DNA of 64,000 nucleotides from DAOUAT01 sp964551735. Its GTDB lineage: Bacteria > Chloroflexota > Anaerolineae > CG2-30-64-16. The translations under genes and the position numbers were made by a program. Within the stretch, counting starts at the first letter, position 1. Each line of letters starts with the position of its first letter. The stretch covers positions 176,565 to 240,564 of the forward strand of contig CAZKEF010000005.1 of assembly GCA_964551735.1 (NCBI GenBank), written 5' to 3'. Below the pieces are notes generated by a model, which was not told where the DNA came from, searched no databases, and saw only the letters and a program-made list of their open reading frames with translations. Positions 25,795-33,388 of the stretch are shown piece after piece.

Positions 25795-25905
25795 CGGCGG
25801 TTGAAACCGCGGCAACCGTTGCGAAGACTTCGGCGAGCTCAGTCGAGCCGTCCACCTGCGTGGACTGCGGGTCAATCGGCGCAGGCCGATTTCGCAATGG
25901 TAGCT
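25795..25905. repeat. Dispersed repeat, family F, copy 2, overlapping the 3' end of a HAD gene
   Basis: Read on the minus strand it shows the same block order as 2219-2302: TTGCGAAATCGGC, GCGCCGA, CAGTCCACGCAGGTGGAC, GGTTGCCGCGGT. Its first part encodes the last residues (TIAKSACAD) and stop of the HAD hydrolase. Confidence 0.7.
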
Positions 25906-26630
25906 GCGACTTCCAGTCGCCGGGTTTCCCCCTCCAGCTGCGCCAGCAACCCCGGTAACTGCCCCATATGGGCGAGCTGGTGATACCCCCGCGTCCCCTC
26001 CGGCGGCAGCTCGGCCATCTCATGCAGCCACGTGAGCTCATAGGGGATGTAGGCCGCCTGGCCGCCTAGCTCCAGGATGGGCAAGATGTCGGAACGCAGA
26101 GAGTTGCCCACCATCAGCACCCGTGACGCGGAGACGGCATACCGTTCCAGGAAGCGCGCATAGGTGGCGCGATCCTTGTGGCTGACCACCTCCACGTGCC
26201 GAAAGTACTGCGCCAGGCCCGATCGCGCCACCTTCCGTTCCTGGTCGAGCAGGTCGCCCTTGGTGATCACCAGCAGCGGGTAGCGTTCAGCCAGCAGCGG
26301 GATGGTCTCGGCCACGTGATCCAGCAGCGCGACCTCCGCGGTGAGCATCCCGCGCACCAGGTCAACGATGGCCTGGATGTCCCGCCCGGCGATGCGGCCT
26401 TCGGTAACCTCCACTGCAGTCTCGATCATGGAGAGGGCAAACGCCTTGGCGCCGTAGCCGAAGTGCTGGAGGTTGCGGGTCTCCGTGCGGTAGAGGTGCT
26501 GGTGGATCCACTCGGGGGTCTGGTATTGCGCCAGCAGCCGCGCAAATGCGGCCTGCGCCTCCACGTAGAAGCGCTCGTTGTGCCAGAGGGTGTCGTCCGC
26601 GTCGAAGGCGATCAGGTCGAAGGTTGGCAT
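25872..26630 (-). CDS. HAD-superfamily hydrolase
   Basis: The 252-residue protein has HAD motif I FDADDTLWHN with nucleophile D10 and acid/base D12. Motif II/III regions follow (LLVITKGDLLDQERKV with a conserved Lys), then motif IV-like RVLMVGNSLRSDILP. It is probably a small-molecule phosphatase of the cytoplasm; its substrate is unknown. It sits 20 bases downstream of the putative restriction gene on the same strand. The C-terminal residues TIAKSACAD come from repeat family F, so the natural C-terminus was probably nearer REVEGETRRLEVAA-like sequence. No strong ribosome binding site precedes the ATG. Confidence 0.87.
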   Translation of the reverse strand: MPTFDLIAFDADDTLWHNERFYVEAQAAFARLLAQYQTPEWIHQHLYRTETRNLQHFGYGAKAFALSMIETAVEVTEGRIAGRDIQAIVDLVRGMLTAEVALLDHVAETIPLLAERYPLLVITKGDLLDQERKVARSGLAQYFRHVEVVSHKDRATYARFLERYAVSASRVLMVGNSLRSDILPILELGGQAAYIPYELTWLHEMAELPPEGTRGYHQLAHMGQLPGLLAQLEGETRRLEVAATIAKSACAD

Positions 26631-26649
26631 TTTTCACGTAGTTTCAGAT

Positions 26650-27519
26650 TCATTTTGCGGCTACAAACTCAAGAAATTCACGGGCTCCATACTTGGACTC
26701 AAACGAACCTTGCACCCGATCCCCGTTGGAGAACTCGATTTGTACTTCATACTTGCGAAACTCGCCGGAACCTTCGTAGATGCTGTGCATATCCAGGAAG
26801 CGGAGGGCGTCCTGAATGGTTGCAAATTGGCTCAAGCGTCCGTATAGCGGAATGACCAGCACACGAACGACAGAACGGCTGATCCTATGCTGCAAAGCAG
26901 CAAAAAAGTCGTTGACTTCCTTCTGATTGGTGGCAATCAGTCGTTTCTTGATGCGCTCCATGGTGTCGGCAGAGGCGCGCTCAATACGATCGGTACACGC
27001 ACGAAAAACGTCATCAGGCGTGCTCTCGTCGAAGCGGATATCAATCCCTTCGGCCTCGAAGGCTCTGATCAGAGTCTCGTAAGGGAAGTACAGCACACGG
27101 AAACCGTTCGACTTCAGTTGATCCAAGGAGCCTTCGGTAAAGACGCCAGCAAGAACAGTGCCGAGATAAGGGCTGTTCCAGTAGTATTTCTCAGCCAGCG
27201 GCAAGACAGCACCTTGAATTTCCTGGGCCTTATTGCGCGAATGCTTGGTGTAGCGTCGCCAGGCAACTTCAATAAAAGCAAGCGGCTGCCCGACAATTTC
27301 ATCTGAGCCATCGCGCTCGATCACGAAGTCCAAATCATGCGTGTTCCCGTATTGATCTTGCCACGACACCTTCCGCCCGCGACGCGCCGGCCGGTTTCGT
27401 TGTTGATGATCCAGATACAAGTTGTGCTCCCAGCAGAACTGCTCGAGCTGAGGCAGCAGGACAGACTCGAGCAGGCTACCGATGACCTGGCCAAACTTGT
27501 GCGCAGGTGATTCAGCCAT
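26650..27519 (-). CDS. Putative type II restriction endonuclease
   Basis: The 289-residue protein is not matched to a named enzyme. It starts two bases after the stop of a DNA methyltransferase gene, with GAGGGG six bases before its ATG, so the pair looks like a restriction-modification system. Residues 62-89 (HDLDFVIERD ... AFIEVAWRRY) resemble a PD-(D/E)xK nuclease core with D64 and E84, but the usual Lys position is Ala86, so the site would be a variant. The Lys/Arg-rich segment RYTKHSRNKAQEIQGA follows, as in several type II enzymes. Codon use is less GC-rich than neighbours, which suggests transfer. Function is inferred mainly from context. Confidence 0.6.
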   Translation of the reverse strand: MAESPAHKFGQVIGSLLESVLLPQLEQFCWEHNLYLDHQQRNRPARRGRKVSWQDQYGNTHDLDFVIERDGSDEIVGQPLAFIEVAWRRYTKHSRNKAQEIQGAVLPLAEKYYWNSPYLGTVLAGVFTEGSLDQLKSNGFRVLYFPYETLIRAFEAEGIDIRFDESTPDDVFRACTDRIERASADTMERIKKRLIATNQKEVNDFFAALQHRISRSVVRVLVIPLYGRLSQFATIQDALRFLDMHSIYEGSGEFRKYEVQIEFSNGDRVQGSFESKYGAREFLEFVAAK

Positions 27520-27521
27520 GT

Positions 27522-28844
27522 TTACCCCTCAATCCACAGGAGGCCCTCTTTGAGAGGCACCCTATGCTTGCGGTTCTTCCACTTGATGTTGCGATCCCGC
27601 AGCTTATCGAAGCGGTAGCTAACAAAGCCGGCCGCCAGCGCCAGCTTGCCGATCCAGTCGTCTATGGGTGCGTACACGCCATAGGGCGCCGAATCACCGA
27701 TCACCCAACACATATGGGCGCCGGGAACACAAACCTGACGTAATTGCTGAAGGACCTGTGCGATATCGCGGCAGTAAGCGGCGATCATCGTGTGATAATG
27801 CTTTTTGCCCCCGTGATCTTCACGCACGTTGGCCAAACGACGGGTGATTTCAGCCAACTCCTCGCGGATCGGCGCAACCTCCTCCGAACGCAGCAATTCA
27901 TCAAGGACCAACCGTTCGCGGGATGAATGCTGCGACGATGAAACGATCAGATATCGCCGCACCTTGTCGTGGATATCCCCCCACCCCATCACCTCGCCCC
28001 AGAAAGTCATCTCAAAACGCAATGCATCAGCATAATCGTAGTTGTTCGCATACGGCGGCGATGTGATCACCGCGTCCACCCGATCGGTGACACATGCGCT
28101 CAGGCTCCGGGCATCGCTGGCGCTCACTCGCGCCCTCGAGTTCTTAACTCGCGCCTGCATCCACCTCATGTCCGACTTCATCATCTCGACTTGTTCTCTG
28201 AAGGCAATCCTTGGCGGAAGCACCTTCTGCTTGGTCTTGTTGGGCAAGATGTATTGCCACTGCGCGGTCCCGGCGGATGAGGTTGGTCGAAGAATCGCAG
28301 TGATCGCCAACCACACGAGCTCTGACTCCGGTGAGCTATCATCCCGTTCGCGCCAGGCGCCCTTCAAGCTATCCAGTATGGCAAGGCTGTCTGCATCATA
28401 GCTCCGTGCAATTAGGGAGGGATAGCCTTCCACCTGCCCTTTGCGCGTCGCAGCAGATGCCACAATCTCGTCGGCCAAACGAGAAAACCGCTCGACTGAT
28501 GTGCTCCACGATAACTTTGCTTTGCAGATTCGTGCGACGACGGGATGCGCCTCGACGCCGATGCTGTTGATGTTGAGACCATCACAGACGACAGCAACCG
28601 TGCCCGATCCGGCGAAAGGGTCCAAGACGACATGCTCGCCGCAAATCCCCCATGTCTGCAGAACCTGCTGCACCCATTCGGCGGCAAATCCTGCGGAGTA
28701 GCGGAACCAGCGATGCACAGGTAGCGCCATGTTGTCCAAGAACGTTCCCGACCTGGCGGTCTTCAGGTCAAGGGGTTCGAGCACCGGCGTAACCATTTCT
28801 TCAAAAAGCGATGGTTGCAGTGTCATTCGAATCTCGCGTATCAC
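27522..28844 (-). CDS. Site-specific DNA methyltransferase (probably N4-cytosine or N6-adenine)
   Basis: The 440-residue protein has the SAM-binding motif I DPFAGSGTVA (75-84) and the catalytic motif IV TSPPYANNYDYAD (261-273). SPPY is common in N4-cytosine methyltransferases, although N6-adenine cannot be excluded. Motif I comes before motif IV, with about 180 residues between that may hold target recognition. The gene and the following putative nuclease are adjacent, giving a type II-like pair. The start overlaps the 3' end of the homocysteine methyltransferase/MTHFR fusion by 44 bases from 28844, or 26 bases if translation begins at the internal MTLQPSLF. Base composition is lower in GC than neighbours. 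Confidence 0.85.
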   Translation of the reverse strand: MIREIRMTLQPSLFEEMVTPVLEPLDLKTARSGTFLDNMALPVHRWFRYSAGFAAEWVQQVLQTWGICGEHVVLDPFAGSGTVAVVCDGLNINSIGVEAHPVVARICKAKLSWSTSVERFSRLADEIVASAATRKGQVEGYPSLIARSYDADSLAILDSLKGAWRERDDSSPESELVWLAITAILRPTSSAGTAQWQYILPNKTKQKVLPPRIAFREQVEMMKSDMRWMQARVKNSRARVSASDARSLSACVTDRVDAVITSPPYANNYDYADALRFEMTFWGEVMGWGDIHDKVRRYLIVSSSQHSSRERLVLDELLRSEEVAPIREELAEITRRLANVREDHGGKKHYHTMIAAYCRDIAQVLQQLRQVCVPGAHMCWVIGDSAPYGVYAPIDDWIGKLALAAGFVSYRFDKLRDRNIKWKNRKHRVPLKEGLLWIEG

Positions 28845-30741
28845 ATTTCACCACATCCAACACCTCGCACGCCACCTCATACCGCCCAAAACTCGGCATC
28901 AGATATACGCCCTGTACCTTGGGCATTTCCATCAATTCCAGCAGTAGTTCCTGGGCCATCTTGACACCCTCTTTGCGGCCGTCCGCGCCAGCGCGCTCCA
29001 TGCGGGCCAGGGCTGCTTCGCTCAGGGTGATGCCGGGCACCTCGTTGTGCAGGAAGCTGGCGTGGCGATGGCTCTGCACCGGCAGGATGCCGATGAGCAC
29101 GGGCACGGGGAACGGGCCGTGGCGCTCCTCATAGAGGTCGTAGAACCGCTTCCACAACAGCGGGTCGAAGATCGGCTGCGTCATGGTGAGGTGCGCGCCG
29201 CCGGAGACCTTTTTGTGGAACCGATCCACCTCCTGGACCAGGTCGGGCCGGGTGGGATCGCTGGCGACCGCGATGGTGAAGGCCGAGCGCGTGCCGAACG
29301 GTTTGCCCGCCCGATCCAGCCCGCGGTTGAACGCATCAATCACGCGCACCAGGCCGATGGAATCTACGTCATAGACCGCGCTGCTGTCCCGCTGATCGCC
29401 CAGGCTGGGCGGATCGCCGGTGAGCGCGATGATGTTGCGCACCCCCAACGCGTGCGCGCCGATCAGGTCCGATTGCAGCGCCATCAGCGAGCGGTCGCGC
29501 GTGGTGAAGTGCAGGATGCTCTCGATGCCCACCTGCTGCTGGACCAGCACGCACAGCGCCAGCGCGCCCATCCGCACGCGGGCCATGGGGCTGTCGGCCA
29601 CGTTGACCGCGTCCGCGCCCCGCTCCTGAGCGATCCGCGCGCCCTCCAGCATCTTGGCCGCGCTGAACCCGCGCGGCGGATCCACCTCGACGCTAACCAC
29701 GAATTTGCCGGCGCGGAGCTTCTGTAGCAGACCGGTTGGCTCGGGGGCCTCGTCCTCGGCAGCATCGGGCAGCCCAGGTGTGCTCACCCGCACCATCGGC
29801 GCCCCAACGCCATCGGTGGTCGGCGGTCGGCCGTCCGCCGTCAACGATTTGTGATCCACCAACGCCTCAACCGCGACCCGCATCGCCTGAACGTGCGCGG
29901 GCGTGGTGCCGCAGCAGCCGCCTACCAGGCACGCGCCTGCCGCGATGAGCTGGGGCACGCGCTCGGCGAAGTAGTGCGGCGCGGAGGGGTAGACCATGCG
30001 CTCGCCCGCGCGGAATGGCAGCCCCGCGTTGGGCATGGCCGACAGGCGCAGGCCGGGCTCGGCCGCGTGCATCTCGGCCAGGAACTCCAGGATGCGCGCC
30101 GGGCCCAGGGAGCAGTTGACGCCGGCCACCTCAACGCCCAACGCGGCCAGCGCGTGCGCAGCCTCCGCCGGACCAACGCCATCGGCCAAGATGCCGTCAT
30201 TGCCGAAGGTGACTTCAGCGACCACCGGCAGGTCGCTGGTCTCCCGCGCCGCGGTCACGGCCGCAGTCAGCTCCGCCAGGTCGGAGAAGGTCTCCAGCAC
30301 CAACAGGTCGGCCCCGGCCTCCCACAGCACGCCGATCTGCTGGCGGAACGCGGCAGCAGCAACCTCGCCCTGCAACTGGGAACCGCGGCGCGCGCGGCGG
30401 CCCAGCGGCCCCACCGAACCGGCGACCAGCACCGCTTGGCCACTGATCTCCCGCGCTTCACGTGCCAACTTCACACCCTGGAAGTTGATCTCCCGCATCT
30501 TGTCGCCCAGGTTATGATCCAGCAGTCTGATCCGGCTCGCGCCGAAGGAGTTGGTCTGGATGATGTCGGCGCCCGCCCTGATGTAGGCCAGGTGGATCTC
30601 CCGAACCCAGTCGGGATGGGTAAGATTGAGTTGTTCCAGGCATTCATCCAACGCTGCCCCGCGCGCATGCAACATGGTGCCCATGGCGCCGTCGGCCAGC
30701 ACCGGGCCACGGGATAGGCGTTCGAGAAAAGGATGCGGCAT
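28801..30741 (-). CDS. Bifunctional homocysteine S-methyltransferase / 5,10-methylenetetrahydrofolate reductase
   Basis: The 646-residue protein joins two enzymes. The N-terminal half (about 1-310) is a homocysteine S-methyltransferase, with VLADGAMGTMLHARG at the start and zinc ligands in GVNCSLGP and LVGGCCGTTPAHV. The C-terminal half (about 345-646) is a methylenetetrahydrofolate reductase barrel (FVVSVEVDPPRG, NIIALTGDPPSLG, HLTMTQPIFD). It links methionine synthesis to one-carbon folate metabolism; the same fusion is common in Firmicutes and Chloroflexota. The linker contains Ala/Asp/Thr-rich repeat-like sequence (KSLTADGRPPTTDGVG). The start at 30741 is chosen because GGAGA lies six bases upstream. 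The open frame further upstream reads microrepeats. Confidence 0.92.
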   Translation of the reverse strand: MPHPFLERLSRGPVLADGAMGTMLHARGAALDECLEQLNLTHPDWVREIHLAYIRAGADIIQTNSFGASRIRLLDHNLGDKMREINFQGVKLAREAREISGQAVLVAGSVGPLGRRARRGSQLQGEVAAAAFRQQIGVLWEAGADLLVLETFSDLAELTAAVTAARETSDLPVVAEVTFGNDGILADGVGPAEAAHALAALGVEVAGVNCSLGPARILEFLAEMHAAEPGLRLSAMPNAGLPFRAGERMVYPSAPHYFAERVPQLIAAGACLVGGCCGTTPAHVQAMRVAVEALVDHKSLTADGRPPTTDGVGAPMVRVSTPGLPDAAEDEAPEPTGLLQKLRAGKFVVSVEVDPPRGFSAAKMLEGARIAQERGADAVNVADSPMARVRMGALALCVLVQQQVGIESILHFTTRDRSLMALQSDLIGAHALGVRNIIALTGDPPSLGDQRDSSAVYDVDSIGLVRVIDAFNRGLDRAGKPFGTRSAFTIAVASDPTRPDLVQEVDRFHKKVSGGAHLTMTQPIFDPLLWKRFYDLYEERHGPFPVPVLIGILPVQSHRHASFLHNEVPGITLSEAALARMERAGADGRKEGVKMAQELLLELMEMPKVQGVYLMPSFGRYEVACEVLDVVKCDTRDSNDTATIAF

Positions 30742-30806
30742 GGGAGTCTCCATCTGGAATCTGGAATCTGGAAGGGGATTATAGCACGTGGCGCGGCGCG
30801 CAACAA

Positions 30807-30835
30807 TTGCCACGCGTGAACAGGCATGTTATAAT
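30807..30835 (+). promoter_or_regulatory. Sigma-70-type promoter for the 30915 gene
   Basis: TTGCCA (30807-30812) and TATAAT (30830-30835) are spaced by exactly 17 bases, 80 bases before the ATG. Microrepeat words (TTCAAGCTTCCAGTATCCAG) lie in the leader. Confidence 0.7.
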
Positions 30836-30914
30836 CGGCGCTAACCTGGTTCTTTTTGATACACCCGGCTTCAAGCTTCCAGTATCCAGTCCCAACACCC
30901 GCTCGGAGGTCGCC

Positions 30915-32213
30915 ATGAGTCCACGACGGACGCACCTGCAAGCATGGATGCTCGTAGCGGCGCTGATCCTGGCCATCGTTGCGCTCAGTGCCCCGCTGCC
31001 GGCCCTGCTGGCTCAAGATGCCACGCCTCAAGCCACTGTCGAAGCGGTTAGCGAGACGCCAACAGCCGCCGGCACGCCGACGCCCACATCGACGCCAACC
31101 CTGACACCGACCCCCACACCGACGCTCACTGCATTGGGCGCCAGGCTGGTGTTGGCGCAGACCTATCTGGCCGGTGGTGACTACGGCCGGGCCGCGGCCA
31201 TCTTCGCCGAGGTTGCGCAGGAGGATCGTGGCAACCCCGAGGCGCTGGCGGGGCTCAAAGCGGCGTTGGATGGGCAAGCGGCCGCCCAGGCTGCCGCCCT
31301 GCCGCCCACACCGGCACCCGAGCCGGCAGCCGCGCCGCCCGCGCCTGCGCCTCGAGAGACGCTGGCGAGCGCCCTGGGGACCAAGCTGCGCGAGTTTGTT
31401 GGCACGGCGTTGGCTGCACTGGCGGTGGTGGTGCTGGTCTACCTGCTGGCCAATGCCTTCCGCTGGGTCTTGCAAGCCTTGCGTGAGCTCTGGTTCACGC
31501 GTGGGCTCCCGCTGCTCCGGCGGCCCGCAGTGCAGCCGGGTTTCCTGGTTGGCGAGTTCACCAATACGCTTGGCGAGGCCGGTGATAACGCGGCCCGCAT
31601 CGTGCCGCTGGCGCTCGCCGAGAAGCTGATCCGCTGGAACCAGTTGGTGCAGGCCAAAGAGGTGCCCGTGGAGCCGGAACCGAAGCTTGACCTGGGCGGC
31701 ATGGGGTGGTTGAAGATCCTGTGGAGCTGGATCCTGCCCCCGCCGCGCGGCTACAAGGTGACCGGTGCGCTGCTGAAGGGCCCCACCGGTGCGTATCAGC
31801 TTGCCATCCAGCGTCAGGCGCTCAGCAGCAACAGCATTGACCGCAGCACCACGTTGGAGCAGCGCGGCGCCTCGGCCGACGACGCGTTCCGCAAGATGGC
31901 GGGTGAAGCGGCCAAGTGGCTGGTGAACCCGGGGGATATCGAGGCCAGCCAGGCCATCATGCGTGGCATGAAGGCTACGAAAGACGTGGGCGACGCCATG
32001 CAACTGACCCCCAGCGAAGTCTTCGACCAGGCGCTAGAGTTGCTGCTGCCCGTGCGGCAGCAGGTGGCCGCCGGCGCCGTTGATTTTGCCGATGCGCGCA
32101 ACCGGCTGCGCTTGGCTGAGGCGCTGCTGGGCCAACTGCCTGCCGGTTCGAGCCTGCGCCAGGACCTGCAGACGGTGATCGCCGACCTGCGCCGGAGCGT
32201 GCCGGCGGGCTGA
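30915..32213 (+). CDS. Membrane protein of unknown function with Thr/Pro-rich stalk
   Basis: The 432-residue protein has a signal peptide or anchor (about 10-30). A Thr/Pro stalk follows (TPTPTSTPTLTPTPTPTL, about 54-71), then a TPR-like helical hairpin (LVLAQTYLAGGDYGRAAAIF) and an Ala/Pro linker. A membrane helix lies at about 163-182, and a 240-residue C-terminal domain follows that I do not recognise (KVTGALLKGPTGAYQLAIQR). The stalk suggests the first part is outside the cell and the last part inside. The start at 30915 has GGAGG upstream and a well-formed promoter. It ends just before the promoter of the T-box leader and is otherwise unlinked. Confidence 0.72.
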   Translation: MSPRRTHLQAWMLVAALILAIVALSAPLPALLAQDATPQATVEAVSETPTAAGTPTPTSTPTLTPTPTPTLTALGARLVLAQTYLAGGDYGRAAAIFAEVAQEDRGNPEALAGLKAALDGQAAAQAAALPPTPAPEPAAAPPAPAPRETLASALGTKLREFVGTALAALAVVVLVYLLANAFRWVLQALRELWFTRGLPLLRRPAVQPGFLVGEFTNTLGEAGDNAARIVPLALAEKLIRWNQLVQAKEVPVEPEPKLDLGGMGWLKILWSWILPPPRGYKVTGALLKGPTGAYQLAIQRQALSSNSIDRSTTLEQRGASADDAFRKMAGEAAKWLVNPGDIEASQAIMRGMKATKDVGDAMQLTPSEVFDQALELLLPVRQQVAAGAVDFADARNRLRLAEALLGQLPAGSSLRQDLQTVIADLRRSVPAG

Positions 32214-32222
32214 TTCTGAAGA

Positions 32223-32251
32223 TTGACAACTTGCCGCAAGGTGCGTATAAT
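32223..32251 (+). promoter_or_regulatory. Consensus sigma-70 promoter of the T-box/TA/valS transcript
   Basis: TTGACA (32223-32228) and TATAAT (32246-32251) both match the consensus and are separated by the ideal 17 bases. Transcription would start near 32258, just ahead of the T-box leader. Confidence 0.88.
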
Positions 32252-32489
32252 CAGCTCAACAAATCAAAAAGACATTGAACCGGAGGAGTAGGTGGTGAGG
32301 ACACGGTCGCCGTGTCCGCGCCGTCGCCAGCGAGAGGAGGCCACCGGGTGAGAGCCGCCTCATGACGTGAGCGCCGCCGAAGGTCGCCGGGGAGTCGGGT
32401 TCTTGAAGGTGGAAACCAGAAGCCGGTTTTCAGCGCTAGGGAATCCCGGGTTGGCCCGTTACAGCTTCTGAGTGGGCAGAGCGGATCAG

Positions 32490-32517
32490 GTTCCAGCTTC
32501 CAGCATCCAGCCTGCCA
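32490..32517. repeat. TTCCAGC microrepeat inside the T-box leader
   Basis: The words TTCCAGCTTCCAGCATCCAG lie between stem I and the antiterminator. The same words occur in frame inside valS at 35926-36002. Confidence 0.75.
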
Positions 32518-32536
32518 ACCAAGGTGGTACCGCGGA

Positions 32537-32574
32537 AGCGCCCTTCCGTCCTTGTGACGCGAGGGGCGCTTTTT
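32537..32574 (+). terminator. Intrinsic terminator of the T-box leader
   Basis: AGCGCCCTTC (32537-32546) pairs with GAGGGGCGCT (32561-32570), followed by a run of T. It overlaps the region that alternatively forms the antiterminator. Confidence 0.9.
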
Positions 32575-32575
32575 C

Positions 32576-32618
32576 GTTCCACAAAGCAGGTTTCTCGCAG
32601 AAACCTGCTTTGTGGAAC
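32576..32618. repeat. Perfect 20-base inverted repeat
   Basis: Arms at 32576-32595 and 32599-32618 are exact reverse complements around a three-base CGC loop. The loop-flanking core TTTCTCGCAGAAAC is also found in the terminator at 40528-40567. It lies just after the T-box terminator, 65 bases before the first antitoxin gene. Confidence 0.85.
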
Positions 32619-32682
32619 GCAGCGCCCTGGTGTATACCGAGTGCCACCATGCCACTATAGTGGCACGTCGAGGAGGCGCAAG

Positions 32683-32955
32683 ATGGCCGAAGAGACTGTG
32701 AAATTGACTGTACGGTTGCCCGCGCGGCTGCACCAGGCGCTCAAGGAGCGTGCCGTCGAGTATCACGTCTCGCTGAACCAGGCAGTGGTGGACACACTGG
32801 CCGCCGAGTTTGTCGTCGCGCCGCCGGCAGAAGGAACGGAAGCCGAGAAGTTCGATCGCGTGATGCGCGAAAGCGGCCTGCTGGCTGACACGAGTTGGAT
32901 GTCTGATTTGGCAAGGGAACTACTCAATGGCGAAGAACCTCCTAGCATGGAATAG
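32683..32955 (+). CDS. Ribbon-helix-helix-like antitoxin, truncated copy
   Basis: The 90-residue protein begins MAEETVKLTVRLPARLHQAL, a ribbon-helix-helix DNA-binding N-terminus like that of Arc/HicB-type antitoxins, with AGGAGG before the ATG. It is a paralogue of the next gene (MTEDKIKLTVRLPATLHQVL). The frame is stopped by TAG at 32953-32955. The next 21 codons (32956-33018) stay in frame and encode WLQGVPLSEWIIEDRGPR, nearly the same as the C-terminus of the second antitoxin, then TGA. So the gene has either been cut by a nonsense mutation or relies on readthrough. After that TGA only a five-codon ATG frame follows where a toxin would begin. Confidence 0.75.
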   Translation: MAEETVKLTVRLPARLHQALKERAVEYHVSLNQAVVDTLAAEFVVAPPAEGTEAEKFDRVMRESGLLADTSWMSDLARELLNGEEPPSME

Positions 32956-33070
32956 ATTCGCGAGTGGCTGCAGGGCGTGCCGTTGAGTGAGTGGATTATC
33001 GAAGATCGGGGGCCGCGCTGATGTTTGTCCTCTTCTGAAGGGCGAAAATGGGGCAAGTTGGAGGGATACG

Positions 33071-33388
33071 ATGACAGAGGATAAGATCAAGCTGACTGTA
33101 AGATTACCAGCAACGCTACATCAGGTGCTCAAGGAGCGCGCCGTTGAGTATAAAGTCTCTTTGAATCAAATCTTGATAGATACGCTGGTCGCTGAGTTGG
33201 AGCATGAATCGCACGCCGAAAGCGACGAAGAAAAGTATGACCGCATCTTGCGACAACGGCAGGCAAAGACCGATTGGATGGATCGGCACATCAAAGGCGT
33301 TGAGTTGCCGACACCTGAAGAAGCACGTGCGTGGCTGGACGGAGTGCCGCTGTCCGACTGGATTATCGAAGACAGAGGGCCGCGCTGA
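33071..33388 (+). CDS. Antitoxin of a PIN-domain toxin-antitoxin pair
   Basis: The 105-residue protein has an N-terminal ribbon-helix-helix region (KLTVRLPATLHQVLKERAVE) that should bind its own promoter as a dimer. An acidic middle follows, then a C-terminal segment with WLDGVPLSDWIIEDRGPR that probably wraps the toxin. GGAGGG lies five bases before the ATG. The stop TGA shares its final A with the ATG of the PIN gene, the usual tight coupling. It is the intact paralogue of the preceding gene. Confidence 0.82.
   Translation: MTEDKIKLTVRLPATLHQVLKERAVEYKVSLNQILIDTLVAELEHESHAESDEEKYDRILRQRQAKTDWMDRHIKGVELPTPEEARAWLDGVPLSDWIIEDRGPR

Larger units (their letters stand above)
32258..32575 (+). 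promoter_or_regulatory. T-box riboswitch leader, tRNA-Val-specific by inference
   Basis: The leader has T-box landmarks in order. AGTA of the specifier-loop region lies at 32287-32290. The distal stem I words are AGCGAGAGG (32329-32337) and GGGTGAGAGCC (32345-32355). The antiterminator T-box AAGGTGGTACCGCGG (32521-32535) is followed by a terminator. The probable specifier is GTC (valine) at 32383-32385, after GAAG. TGGT of the T-box would pair with the ACCA end of tRNA-Val. Uncharged tRNA-Val should stabilise the antiterminator and let transcription continue. The first downstream genes are antitoxin and toxin genes; valS is fourth. A TTCCAGC microrepeat lies just before the antiterminator. 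Confidence 0.88.

Noticed and set aside
25766..26041. Upstream extension of the PIG-L open frame
   Set aside because: It runs through repeat family F and into the HAD gene, while a GTG with a good ribosome site starts the conserved domain.
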